Of a stretch of DNA of 64,000 bases, positions 42,601 to 50,239 are shown piece after piece. The position numbers and the translations under genes were made by a program. Below the pieces are notes generated by a model. The model ran no database searches. It saw nothing but the letters and a program-made list of their open reading frames with translations, and had not been told where the DNA came from. The DNA comes from Streptomyces sp. NBC_01481 (lineage in GTDB: Bacteria; Actinomycetota; Actinomycetes; Streptomycetales; Streptomycetaceae): positions 1,054,001 to 1,118,000 of the forward strand of contig NZ_JAPEPT010000003.1 in assembly GCF_026339995.1 (NCBI RefSeq), read 5' to 3'. How positions within the stretch are numbered: position 1 is the first letter of the stretch; every line of letters starts with the position of its first letter.

Positions 42601-44108
42601 ACGAAGTCGCGCTGTGCCCAGCGGGAGTCGGCCAGAACGTCGAGGGGCTCGTCGATGGGAGAGCCCCAGGTGTAGAGGCCGTGGGCGGTGGCGGGAACGA
42701 CGAGGGCACGGCTGTCGGGGGAGTTCTTCTCCAGCCAGTCGGCGGCCTGCGTCCACTGGCTGGGCAGCTTCTTGAAGGCGCCGGGCTGCAGGATCGTCCC
42801 GTTCACATACGGCCAGGCCAGACCGGGCAGGACCAGCAGCGCGGCTATCAACGGCGCATGGCGGCGCGCGGGGAAGGGCCGGGCCCCGCGGCTCTTGCCC
42901 GCCGTCGCCACCAGGTGCGTCAGCCCGAAGGCGAGCGCGAGGGCGAGCCCCGGCTGGAACTTGTAGACGCTGCGGAAGGGCTTGAGCGGTCCGTTCAGCC
43001 AGTCCCTGACCGCCTCGTGGAAGGGGGCGCCGAAGGACCCGGCGTATCCGGTCAGGGCGATCAGGGCGACGGCCAGGACGGTGAGCAGCAGCCAGCGGCG
43101 CTCGGGCAGATCGCGCCGGGCCAGACCCGCGAGCCCGAGCGCGGCCGCGAACGCCGTGCCGAGGATGGTGACCGTCGCGGTCGCCACGGTCCAGCCGGCG
43201 GGCAGCCAGGCTTCGCCGAAGTGGAGGTAGGCGACCCAGTTGCCGGCTCCGCGCAGCAGTTCGGTCGCGGACATCGTCCCGGTGGTGGTGTCGGCCTGCT
43301 CGACGTACGGCATGAAGTCCTCGCCGTAGACGCCGAGAAGCAGCAGGGGGACAACCCACCAGGCGGTGGCGAGCACGACGCCGGGCATCCACCAGGCGAT
43401 CAGAGCCCGCTTGCGCGGACCCGCGGGGCGGCTGAGCAGATAGAGCCCAACGGGCAGCAGCGAGGCGAGCGTCGACGCCGCGTTGACGCCGCCCATGAAG
43501 GGGATCAGCACCGCGGACGTGGCCGCGGCCACCCGCGGTGTGGTCCGGGTGCCGGTGAGCGGCAGCAGCACCCACGGAAGCAGCGCCCCGGGGAGCGCGG
43601 CCGCAGAGGTGGAGCCGACGACGATCGTGAAGGTCGGCCACAGCGCGTAGCAGACGGCGCCGAGCAGCCGGGACCGTGCGCTGCCGATCTCCAGGCGCTC
43701 GGCGAGCCGCAGCGCACCCCAGAACGCGGTGGTCACGATCAGCGAGAGCCACAGCCGTTCGGCCAGCCACACCGGGATGTGCGCGAGGTCGGTGAGCGCG
43801 TAGTACGGCAGGGTCGGGAAGGCGTATCCGGCGTACTGGTTGGAGAGCCCGCCGAAGCCGGCGCGGCTCTGCCACAGCTCTCCGAGGTCGCCGATGAACT
43901 TCCAGGGGTCGGCGACCACGCCGAGCTTGGTCTCGAAGGTCATCCTGCCCGGTGACACGGACAGGAAGGCGACGAAAACCGCCGCCCAGAAGGCCAGCAG
44001 CCACGATCTGCGGCGCGGCCGGCCGGCGGGCGGCGGGGACGGCGGCGGAGCGGTGGGCCGGGGACGGCCCGGCCTGCCCGGGGGGAGGGTCAACGTCGTC
44101 TCAGCCAC
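39660..44108 (-). CDS. AftD-like large membrane arabinofuranosyltransferase-family protein
   Basis: Protein of 1,482 residues. The N-terminal third has many membrane helices with a GT-C-like start (SPGRMTFETKLGVVADPWKF, then NQYAGYAFPTLPYY). A long extracytoplasmic part follows. It includes a discoidin/F5-8 type segment near 760-870 (SVTASSSGNWLFHLPQYDPV to ANWLRITVLAAQ), and two further helices end the chain. This matches alpha-(1-3)-arabinofuranosyltransferase AftD-type proteins (DUF3367), which build cell-envelope polysaccharides from lipid-linked sugars. The last 54 codons before DLREAPPR come from a miniature element inserted in frame. It overlaps its neighbours by four and eight bases, so it sits in one long transcript. 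Confidence 0.85.
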   Translation of the reverse strand: MAETTLTLPPGRPGRPRPTAPPPSPPPAGRPRRRSWLLAFWAAVFVAFLSVSPGRMTFETKLGVVADPWKFIGDLGELWQSRAGFGGLSNQYAGYAFPTLPYYALTDLAHIPVWLAERLWLSLIVTTAFWGALRLAERLEIGSARSRLLGAVCYALWPTFTIVVGSTSAAALPGALLPWVLLPLTGTRTTPRVAAATSAVLIPFMGGVNAASTLASLLPVGLYLLSRPAGPRKRALIAWWMPGVVLATAWWVVPLLLLGVYGEDFMPYVEQADTTTGTMSATELLRGAGNWVAYLHFGEAWLPAGWTVATATVTILGTAFAAALGLAGLARRDLPERRWLLLTVLAVALIALTGYAGSFGAPFHEAVRDWLNGPLKPFRSVYKFQPGLALALAFGLTHLVATAGKSRGARPFPARRHAPLIAALLVLPGLAWPYVNGTILQPGAFKKLPSQWTQAADWLEKNSPDSRALVVPATAHGLYTWGSPIDEPLDVLADSRWAQRDFVPLGTPGSRRAMDAVDQALMSGGEVPGLRDYLSRAGLYFVVVRNDLDPDQLGYVPPITVKRTLEASGYRRVTGFGPLLTGGRIPSDTPVQVQGIFPRMQAVEIYEPTGNTRRPGQVGLQAIADTAVVSGGPEALLQLSADPSLRGRPTVLTGDNHPGLATPAAQYVADGLRRADTRFGLVNSNTSYTYTADERNPTGSLQDPGERPRQILPNRGAGHQTTAVLRGAASVTASSSGNWLFHLPQYDPVNAFDGNPETAWAEGSAGNAVGQWLRIGFSSPTDVPASLQLTPLPGDGMRAAPTLVRVETDQGSEDSPLTPNGNPQPVKAPAGQANWLRITVLAAQSPKAGLGGAGFSEVSVPGVQVTRLLRLPTDAGDTEAGAEVFSLHRGSDPGGLSPVSAEEGLHRRFGVGRGGDFAVTAKALPVPGEALDRLITAADPRQGRRITATADSTSRLDNGLSPRNLVDEDLTTAWIAGDRPVIHLRWPGRKTIDKIVLAAAGGLSTRPEQILISTPNGGVTAAVDENGLARFEPITTDGLDITVSRAAPLTVHNPVADSRMQLPVGLSEVYVPALADLRTPPPAAELRFSVPCGQGPPVAVDGTLHATSASGTVRDLTERRPVDVKLCRTEQGTLPLGRGLHQVEAGDEGPLALTDITLTRGELRPPAVSDQREASAVDWRGDRRSVTVGGGEAAYLQMYENANDGWKATLNGKTLIPLRIDGWQQAWLIPAGAGGTVELEYEPVLLYDIGMIGGAVAVALLAALALVRRRSATPAAAVMTPPEPGWVLGLVALTLVVAVVAGPFALIVPALAVVARLRHSLLVPIALVAMAGAGIAAATQAGDPVSAGRGAFGPAAQLLALIALCAAVVTVDRRTRERTSGAVDPDPPPLPQRVRSANGPAGHPDPAPAPRPDPPGSAPIDLGPVRSIRPDQGAGSGVVHRKAEDGAHAERRRLTTTRRGAVPGPASPARSTGQDLREAPPR
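39680..39845. mobile_element. CTAG-flanked miniature element copy 2, inside the AftD-like gene
   Basis: A 166-base element with the same terminal repeats as that at 7209-7424 (CCTGTCCGGTCGATC at both ends) and the same inner left half, but shorter and lacking the inner hairpin. The flanks read TTAG and CTAG, so one copy of the target has drifted. The spacing between flanks is 162 bases, exactly 54 codons, so the host frame stays open. Confidence 0.8.
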
Positions 44109-44871
44109 GGGTGACTCGCAGGGGGCTGGTCATCGCTGCTGCCGTTTCTGTTCGGCGCCTAAGGACGAGGAGGAGGTTCCAGGTGGCGATCTCGCGCAGG
44201 CCCGGGACGCGGGTGACGGCCTGGGCGAGGAACGGCCAGTACCGCGAGCGGGCCGTGACGAGCGAGACGTCCTCGCGGGCGCGCACCTGGCGCAGGGTCG
44301 GACCGATGTGGATCGCGAAGAGGTTCTCGCCCAGGGTGTGCTTGGCCTGGCGCCCGGTCCGCCGCAGATAGCGGGCGCGGGCGCGGTCCGCGCCCAGGTA
44401 GTGCCAGGGCGCCCACTCGTGACCGCCCCAGGGGGAGAGCCAGTTGGTGAACGAGACGTAGATCAGCCCGCCCGGCCGGGTGACGCGGATCAGCTCGCTG
44501 AGGAAGGTCTGCGGGTCGGCGACGTGTTCCAGGACGTTGGAGGAGAAGCAGATGTCGGCGACGCCGTCGGCCAGGGGCAGCAGATAGCCGTCGGCGACAA
44601 CCGAGCCCGCGGGGACGGTGCCCCGGGCGCCCAGTTCGCGCAGATCGGGCTCGAAGAGATAGCTGTGCGCACCGCGCCGCCGGAACTCCTCGGTGAAGTG
44701 GCCGCGTCCGCCGCCCACGTCCACCACCATCCTGCCGTTCAGCGGCATCTGCCGCTCCAGCTGGTCGGCCGCGTCCTGGGCGAGCAGGGTGTAACACCGG
44801 TCCGGGTCGGACTGCTCGCCCATGAACGCCCGGAAGAGAGTCAACGACCTGCGGATGGAGGGGTCCTTCAT
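44101..44871 (-). CDS. Class I SAM-dependent methyltransferase (glycan cluster)
   Basis: Protein of 256 residues with motif I MVVDVGGGRGHFTEEF, SYLFEPDLREL after it, then ADICFSSNVLEHVADPQTFL and GGLIYVSFTNW, all in canonical order for Methyltransf_11. The start at 44871 is the first place where family-like sequence begins; the upstream open stretch is proline- and arginine-rich and looks non-coding. The 3' end overlaps the AftD-like gene by eight bases, and the glycosyltransferase gene ends seven bases upstream. It probably methylates a sugar of the same envelope polymer. Confidence 0.88.
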   Translation of the reverse strand: MKDPSIRRSLTLFRAFMGEQSDPDRCYTLLAQDAADQLERQMPLNGRMVVDVGGGRGHFTEEFRRRGAHSYLFEPDLRELGARGTVPAGSVVADGYLLPLADGVADICFSSNVLEHVADPQTFLSELIRVTRPGGLIYVSFTNWLSPWGGHEWAPWHYLGADRARARYLRRTGRQAKHTLGENLFAIHIGPTLRQVRAREDVSLVTARSRYWPFLAQAVTRVPGLREIATWNLLLVLRRRTETAAAMTSPLRVTRG

Positions 44872-44878
44872 GGCCGCA

Positions 44879-46036
44879 TCACCTCCGCTGCAGCGCGGCC
44901 TCCGCGGCCGCCGCCCGGAACTGCCGGACCGTGGCGCCCCAGCGGAACTGCGCCGCCCGCTGCCCGGCCGCTCGGCCGAGCGCCTCACGCCGCTCGGGGC
45001 TGAGCGCCAGCGTGCACCAGGCCGCGGCGAACGAGCTCTCGCCGCGGGCGAGCACACCGGTGACTCCGTCCTCGATCGAGTCTTTGAGTCCGGGTACGTC
45101 GAAGCCGATGGCCGGGGTGTACCGGGCCGCCGCCTCGGTCACCACGAGCCCCCAGCCTTCGACGAGCGAGGGGTGCAGTAACACCCAGGCCGCGCACAGC
45201 AGCCGGTGTTTTTCCGCCTCCGTGACCCGGCCTGCGAAGGTCACTCCGGGCCCGGCGAGAGATTCCAGCCTGGCTCGTTCCGGTCCGTCACCCACGATGA
45301 CGAGCCGGCCCCCGGTAACCGGTCTGACCCTCTCCCACAGGCGCAGCAGCAGCTCGATCCGCTTGTACTCGACCAGGCGCCCCACGGCGAGGAACAGCGG
45401 CTCGGCCGAGGTCGGGGCGAGCGGTCCCGGCTCCTCGACACCGTTGTGGACGAGCCGGATCCGCTCGCGCGGGACACCGAGGCCGTGGAGCGCGTCGGCG
45501 GTCGAGGGGGAGACGGCGACCAGCAGGTTGCCGCTGTGGGCACGGGTCAGTGCCCAGCGTTCGAGCCTTCTGCCCAGCCGGGCGGCCGGGCCGGGGAAAC
45601 GCTCTCCCCAGATGTCGGTGTGGACATGGTTGACCAGGCAGAGCGTCGGTCCGCTGTGCCACAGCGGGGCGAGGTAGGGCATGCCGTTGCACACCTCGAC
45701 GAACAGGTCGCAGTCACCGACCTGCCGTTCGAAGGCGCGGCGGGCCCGCAGGAAGTGCCCGGCGTCGCCGCCCGCCGAGACCACGCGGTAGTCGCGGTAG
45801 GCGGCGGGACCGCCGCACAGGAGCGTGACCTGGTGGCCGTGAGCGGTGAGCCCGTCGGCAATGCGGTCGATGAGCAGTTCGGAACCGCCCGCGGCCGGGT
45901 TGCCGAGGTCGCGTCGGGCAAGGAAGACGATCCGGCGGGGATGCGGGGCAGGGCCGGACTCGGGGTCGTGCCGCGGGGACAGTCGCGGATGGTGGGGGAG
46001 TGGCGCGCGCAACGTGGGGGGTACGTGCTGGGGCAT
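44879..46036 (-). CDS. GT4-family glycosyltransferase
   Basis: Protein of 385 residues with the GT-B fold. The N-terminal half includes GGSELLIDRIADGLTAHGHQ; the C-terminal half has AVGRLVEYKRIELLLRLW and the EX7E motif in HPSLVEGWGLVVTEAAARY. It should transfer a sugar from an activated nucleotide donor at the cytoplasmic face; no membrane segment is seen. The start at 46036 has GGAG five bases upstream, while a longer frame from 46153 lacks one. Its position in front of a methyltransferase and an AftD-like transferase places it in an envelope-polysaccharide pathway. Confidence 0.9.
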   Translation of the reverse strand: MPQHVPPTLRAPLPHHPRLSPRHDPESGPAPHPRRIVFLARRDLGNPAAGGSELLIDRIADGLTAHGHQVTLLCGGPAAYRDYRVVSAGGDAGHFLRARRAFERQVGDCDLFVEVCNGMPYLAPLWHSGPTLCLVNHVHTDIWGERFPGPAARLGRRLERWALTRAHSGNLLVAVSPSTADALHGLGVPRERIRLVHNGVEEPGPLAPTSAEPLFLAVGRLVEYKRIELLLRLWERVRPVTGGRLVIVGDGPERARLESLAGPGVTFAGRVTEAEKHRLLCAAWVLLHPSLVEGWGLVVTEAAARYTPAIGFDVPGLKDSIEDGVTGVLARGESSFAAAWCTLALSPERREALGRAAGQRAAQFRWGATVRQFRAAAAEAALQRR

Positions 46037-46168
46037 TCGAGCTCCAACTCGCCTCGGGGTGCGGGACGGTGGGGAATGTCGGGTGCGCGAGAGCGGTCGG
46101 CGGGGCGGGGTGGGTTGGTAGTGTCCGCCCGCCTGTTCGACGCCGCTACTCACGGTGGTGACAAATTT

Positions 46169-46183
46169 GGCCCGCTGTGGGCC
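46169..46183 (-). terminator. Short hairpin after the DUF3068 gene
   Basis: Arms GGCCC and GGGCC with a five-base loop lie 25 bases beyond the DUF3068 stop, preceded by an AT-rich stretch. It is a weak intrinsic terminator or attenuator candidate. Confidence 0.4.
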
Positions 46184-46207
46184 TGACGCTCCATCACATT
46201 GTGCGCA

Positions 46208-47158
46208 TTACTGGGGATTCGGGCGTTCCCGGCCGCGCACGACGAGTACGACACCCACGGCCGCCAGGACGAGCCCGGCCGCTCCCGCACCGATCGGCAC
46301 GAGTTCTCCCACCGCTCGCAGTCTGCCGCTGTCGGTCTTCGCCAGCGCCACCTGCTCGCGCTGGGTGTCCGGCGTGAACTCCAGCCCGGCGCTGTCCAGC
46401 AGGACCACCTTCGCCTCGTCGCCACCGGGTGCCCGCAGCGTCTTGCGCGGAGCGATCCTCGCGTTCATGATGCGGCCGGTCCGGCGGTCGACGACCAGCT
46501 CGATGCCGTGGTTGGCGTACCACTCCTCGGCATGCACCTGGCCCTGCTTCGGCAGGCCGACCAGCCGCCCCGGTACCTGGCGGGTGCCCGTCCTGGTGTC
46601 CTTCACGGATCCGGTGAAGCGGTAACCCTCGTAGCCCGCGACCTTCTTGGTGCCCTTGAACTCCAGCCGGACCGTGGCTCCCAGCGTGTTGTCCCACCAG
46701 AGGTATCCGCGCCTCTGCACGTCGAAGGGGAACTTGAGGTAGGCCTCGCCCTGATACTGCGGCGTCTCCCCGCAGCAGTGCACCGGAGCGTTGGTCCGGC
46801 GGTCGGTCACCCAGCGCTCCAGCGTCCACTGGTAGGACCTGCGCGGATCGCGGAATGCGAGCGTGTCCGGGGTGTCGATGGCTGTGGACACGTCCCACAC
46901 CGCCCGCCCGCTGCGCTCGCTCGCCGCGACATCGCCCAGCACCCGCCGGGTGATGGTGATGGGTTTCCCCTGCACGGGGCTGAGGCTCCCGGTGTCGAAA
47001 TAGGCGCCGGTGCCGGTGAACACCGTGGTGACATCGACACTGGTCGGGGTGCGTTCGGCGCGCGGCTCGACGTACCAGGCGAGCAGCGGGGCCAGTACGA
47101 GCAGAAAGACGCCGGTGCCCAGCAGGACCAGCGACAACGGCGAAGCGGTACGACGCAT
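46208..47158 (-). CDS. DUF3068 (PorA-like) envelope protein
   Basis: Protein of 316 residues with an N-terminal membrane segment (LSLVLLGTGVFLLVLAPLLAWY), a long extracytoplasmic beta-rich region and a C-terminal membrane helix (VPIGAGAAGLVLAAVGVVLVV). This two-helix layout with a large outside loop is that of DUF3068, whose members include proteins annotated as PorA-like. The central part has an unusual adjacent cysteine pair (HCCGE). Its role is unknown. It stands first in the glycan cluster and is transcribed away from a divergent DUF2613 gene. Confidence 0.85.
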   Translation of the reverse strand: MRRTASPLSLVLLGTGVFLLVLAPLLAWYVEPRAERTPTSVDVTTVFTGTGAYFDTGSLSPVQGKPITITRRVLGDVAASERSGRAVWDVSTAIDTPDTLAFRDPRRSYQWTLERWVTDRRTNAPVHCCGETPQYQGEAYLKFPFDVQRRGYLWWDNTLGATVRLEFKGTKKVAGYEGYRFTGSVKDTRTGTRQVPGRLVGLPKQGQVHAEEWYANHGIELVVDRRTGRIMNARIAPRKTLRAPGGDEAKVVLLDSAGLEFTPDTQREQVALAKTDSGRLRAVGELVPIGAGAAGLVLAAVGVVLVVRGRERPNPQ

Positions 47159-47231
47159 TGGGGCACTCCCGGACAGTGGGGGAAATCAGGAACGGTGCGC
47201 GTCTGTACGGGCCGGGACCGTAAGCGCCCTC

Positions 47232-47246
47232 TTGACGAAGTGTCAA
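47232..47246. promoter_or_regulatory. Inverted repeat TTGAC-N5-GTCAA between divergent DUF3068 and DUF2613 genes
   Basis: A perfect pair of five-base arms around GAAGT. The TTGAC arms can also serve as -35 elements in both directions, so the site could be an operator or overlapping promoters for the divergent genes. Confidence 0.45.
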
Positions 47247-47325
47247 TGCCCCTCACAGACTGGGCAGTCGCCGAGCCGGTGGCCGCGGGGGCGGGGTGCC
47301 TTCCGACCGAAAGGCTCGCTGAACC

Positions 47326-47490
47326 ATGCCCAGACTGACCGCCGCCGTGCTGACCACCATGGCCGCAGCCGCCCTCGCCGTGGGGGCTGCCTTCGGCATC
47401 GTCGCCGCCCTGAACGCCACACCCGAGCAGCCCAACGTGCCTCTCGTCTCCTTCGAGACGGGCCGGCCGACAGCGTCCCCGCAGCCGTAG
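47326..47490 (+). CDS. DUF2613-type small membrane protein
   Basis: A 54-residue protein, below the size many gene callers report. One hydrophobic helix (LTTMAAAALAVGAAFGIVAAL) is followed by a short polar tail with proline (VPLVSFETGRPTASPQP). The pattern of a short start, one helix rich in Ala and Gly and a polar tail fits DUF2613 proteins of actinobacteria. It probably inserts in the membrane; its function is unknown. It is divergent from the DUF3068 gene and precedes a PucR-type gene by 30 bases on the same strand. A strong ribosome-binding site is not apparent. Confidence 0.62.
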   Translation: MPRLTAAVLTTMAAAALAVGAAFGIVAALNATPEQPNVPLVSFETGRPTASPQP

Positions 47491-47520
47491 GGGCTCCATC
47501 AGCCGCGAGGGAGGAAACCC

Positions 47521-48759
47521 ATGCCCGTGCGCACGGCCTGGCGGGACGTCCCCCGCCTGCGGGCACGCAGATTCGCCGCCCTGGCCATGGCCGAGGTGCC
47601 CGCGCTCGCCCAGGCCATCCTGGGCGAGATCCGCCAGGAGTACCCCGGCCTGCCGCTCGTCGTCGACGAATCCGGCGAACCCATGGCCCTGATCGGCATC
47701 CGCGAGGCGCTGGAGGACTTCGTGGGTCACCTCGTGGTGGAGGAACACCGGCCGCACGGGCGCCAGTTGGAGGTCTTCCAGGAGTTCGGCCGCGGCGAGG
47801 TGCTGCAGGGCCGCAGCCTGGACTCGCTCCAGGCCATCTACCGGCTCGGCGTGCGGCTCGCCTGGCGTCGCCTCGCCGAGATCGGGCAGCAGGTCGAGAT
47901 TCCGCCGCCGGCCATGTACGAGCTGGTGGAGTCGGGCTTCGAGTATCTCGACGGGCTCGTGGCACAGTCCGTACGCGGCTACGTCGAAGCAGCGGCCCGC
48001 CAGGCCGGCGAACGGCTGCGGCTGCAGCGGCGGCTGATCAGCCTGCTGCTCAGCGAGCACCGCACCGATCCCACCGATGCCCTGGCCGAGCATGCCGGGC
48101 GCATCGGCTGGCCGCTGCCCGAACAGGTCGCCGTCGGAGTACTGCTGCGGCCCGCCCCGGAGTCCGTCGCCCCGGCTGTGGGCCAGGACGTGCTGCTGGA
48201 CATGGAGTACGAGCAGCCGCGCATGGTCGTCCCCGAGCCGCACGCGGCCGGGCGGCCCGAACTCCTGGAGCGCGCGATGACCGGCTGGTCCGGCGCGATG
48301 GGGCCGCCGGTTCCGCTCGCCGAGGCCGCCAAGTCGCTGCACTGGGCCTTCGCCGCCGTACGCCTGATGGAGCGCGGGCTGCTCCCGGCCGGCCAGGTGC
48401 TGCAGTGCACGGAGCACACCGAGGCGCTGGTCCTGCTCCCGCCCGAGGAACTGATCGAGGACCTGGCCCGGCGCTGCCTGGCACCGCTCGACCAGTGCGG
48501 CCCCGCGCACAGCAGGCGACTCGTCGAGACGCTGCTGGCCTGGCTGGAGACACGCGGCGGTGCCCCCGAGGTGGCGGATCGGCTCGGCGTCCATCCGCAG
48601 ACCGTGCGCTACCGATTACGCCAGATCCGCGCGCTGCTGGGCGACGAGGTGGACGATCCGGACCGGCGTTTCAAGCTGGAGCTGGTGTTGCGGGCCCGAC
48701 GCCTGCGCGATGCGGGGACGGCGCAGGGCGCCGGTGGGCCCCTGCGCGGGCGCCGTTGA
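47521..48759 (+). CDS. PucR-family helix-turn-helix regulator
   Basis: Protein of 412 residues. The N-terminal two thirds are the helical sensor region of Streptomyces PucR/CdaR-like regulators (LDSLQAIYRLGVRLAWRRLA about 100-119). The C-terminal HTH_30 domain reads LLAWLETRGGAPEVADRLGV, then HPQTVRYRLRQI, ending in FKLELVLRARRL. Regulated genes are usually purine, polyketide or nitrogen related, and none is adjacent. GGAGG precedes the ATG by six bases. It is convergent with the following XRE-TPR gene, with nine bases between the stops. Confidence 0.9.
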   Translation: MPVRTAWRDVPRLRARRFAALAMAEVPALAQAILGEIRQEYPGLPLVVDESGEPMALIGIREALEDFVGHLVVEEHRPHGRQLEVFQEFGRGEVLQGRSLDSLQAIYRLGVRLAWRRLAEIGQQVEIPPPAMYELVESGFEYLDGLVAQSVRGYVEAAARQAGERLRLQRRLISLLLSEHRTDPTDALAEHAGRIGWPLPEQVAVGVLLRPAPESVAPAVGQDVLLDMEYEQPRMVVPEPHAAGRPELLERAMTGWSGAMGPPVPLAEAAKSLHWAFAAVRLMERGLLPAGQVLQCTEHTEALVLLPPEELIEDLARRCLAPLDQCGPAHSRRLVETLLAWLETRGGAPEVADRLGVHPQTVRYRLRQIRALLGDEVDDPDRRFKLELVLRARRLRDAGTAQGAGGPLRGRR

Positions 48760-48768
48760 CCAGATGGT

Positions 48769-50100
48769 CTAGAACGACGGAGCCGCCGGCGCCGGTCCCA
48801 GGGTCGTGGTGCCGGGGGCCGCCCGGTGCCCCAGTCCCGTCCGGTACGCGTCCAGAGCGGCCTCGGTGCGGCCGGCGCGGCGCAGCAGGTCGCCCAGCAG
48901 ACGGCAGAGATCGGCGAGGTCACCGCTGGCTCCGCTCCGCTCCAGCATGGCGAGCGCCACGACGTAGTGCTCCTCGGCGGCCTCGGTCTCGCCCCGCTCC
49001 TCGGCGATCAGCCCGAGCAGCCGGTGCGCGCCGCCCGCGTGCACCGCGCCGTGCCGGTCGCCGAGTTCCAGGAGGGCCGAGAGCAGACCGGCCGCTTCAT
49101 CGTGCCGCCCGAGCCGCCGCAGTACGTCGGCGAGTTCCACCTCCACCTGGGCGGTGTAGAGCACGGCGCGCTTGGCGGTCAGCATGTCCCTGGCCCTTCG
49201 CAACTCCTTTTCGGCGAGGGCGAGTTCGCCGTTCTGTGCCTGGACGTAACCGCGCATCCAGTGGCAGTGCGCGAGGTCGGTCCGCAGTCTCAGCTGGCGG
49301 TAGATCGTCTGAGCCTTGGCGAGCGAGGCGTCGGCGTCCGCCGTGCGTCCTTCGGCCAGGAACGTACGAGCCACCTGCCGGTGCATGCCCGCCACCAGTG
49401 CCGGATCACTGACCTGCGGTGCCAGGGCCAGGGCGAGTTCGGCGGCATGTGCGGCGCGGGCGTGGGCGCCCATGTCGATGTACGGGCCGATGACGGCGGC
49501 GTACAGGAGCACCAGCGCCTCGGGGTCGGCAAGGCCGCTGGTGCCGAGCTCGTCGATGGTGGACTCGAGGAGGTAGCAGGCGTAGCGCAGCTCCCCGGCG
49601 AGCAGGTGGGCGACGGCGCGGCCCCGGATCGCGCGGGCGCGGCGGGGCAGCGGCTCACCGGCCAGGAGCCGCTCGGCCGCCTCGAAGTGCCGTCCGGCGT
49701 TGGCCAGTTCGCCGGTTTCCAGAGCGCATTCGCCGAGCCCGAGCAGCGCCTCGGCCTGCTCGGGAGCCAGGTCGAGGTGCTCCGCGTCGGTCAGGAGACG
49801 GCGGTAGAGGACGGCGGCCTCGTCGGCGGCGCCGGTGGCGAGGTGCTGCTGGGCGTCGGTGAGGGCGAGCCGCAGCTCGGTGGCCACATGGGCGGGCCGT
49901 CCGGTGGCCAGTTCCTCGTACGTCGTGCCGAGCCGTCCGGCGAGGAAACGCAGCGCCGTCTCGGAGGGCCGGACCTTGCCGGACTCCAGGGTCGAGACAT
50001 ACGCGGGCGTGTACGAGGGTTCGGCCAACTGTCGTTGTGTCAGCCCGCGTTGGTTACGCAGACGCTGCACCCGGCGACCGATCTCGGCCGGTTCGTCCAT
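48769..50100 (-). CDS. XRE helix-turn-helix protein with TPR repeats
   Basis: Protein of 443 residues. The N-terminal XRE domain (about 5-62) has RLRNQRGLTQRQLAEPSYTP and STLESGKVRPSETAL. The rest is a set of helical TPR-like repeats (for instance EAEALLGLGECALETGELAN and AHCHWMRGYVQAQNGELALA). This is the architecture of quorum/peptide-responsive or stress regulators of Streptomyces, although no peptide gene is close by. It is divergent from the secreted M64 peptidase gene, with 139 bases between, so control of that gene is a reasonable guess. Confidence 0.88.
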   Translation of the reverse strand: MDEPAEIGRRVQRLRNQRGLTQRQLAEPSYTPAYVSTLESGKVRPSETALRFLAGRLGTTYEELATGRPAHVATELRLALTDAQQHLATGAADEAAVLYRRLLTDAEHLDLAPEQAEALLGLGECALETGELANAGRHFEAAERLLAGEPLPRRARAIRGRAVAHLLAGELRYACYLLESTIDELGTSGLADPEALVLLYAAVIGPYIDMGAHARAAHAAELALALAPQVSDPALVAGMHRQVARTFLAEGRTADADASLAKAQTIYRQLRLRTDLAHCHWMRGYVQAQNGELALAEKELRRARDMLTAKRAVLYTAQVEVELADVLRRLGRHDEAAGLLSALLELGDRHGAVHAGGAHRLLGLIAEERGETEAAEEHYVVALAMLERSGASGDLADLCRLLGDLLRRAGRTEAALDAYRTGLGHRAAPGTTTLGPAPAAPSF

Positions 50101-50239
50101 GGGACCCCCTCTGGTTTCTGAACTCCCCAGTATTCAGGGGTCGTAGGCATTGCGCATCTCCTGTACGTCCCCCTAATTTAAGCAGCCAGTTCACCGTACT
50201 TAATCGACGACTTAACTTCCTTGACAGGGGGAGCACTTC

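Noticed and set aside
40720..44004. 1,094-codon frame inside the AftD-like gene
   Set aside because: Same-strand shadow in another frame, rich in Arg and Gly, without membrane helices or family motifs.
46807..48594. 595-codon minus-strand ORF opposite the PucR-type gene
   Set aside because: It spans two genes and an intergenic region; the PucR frame has a clear HTH_30 domain.
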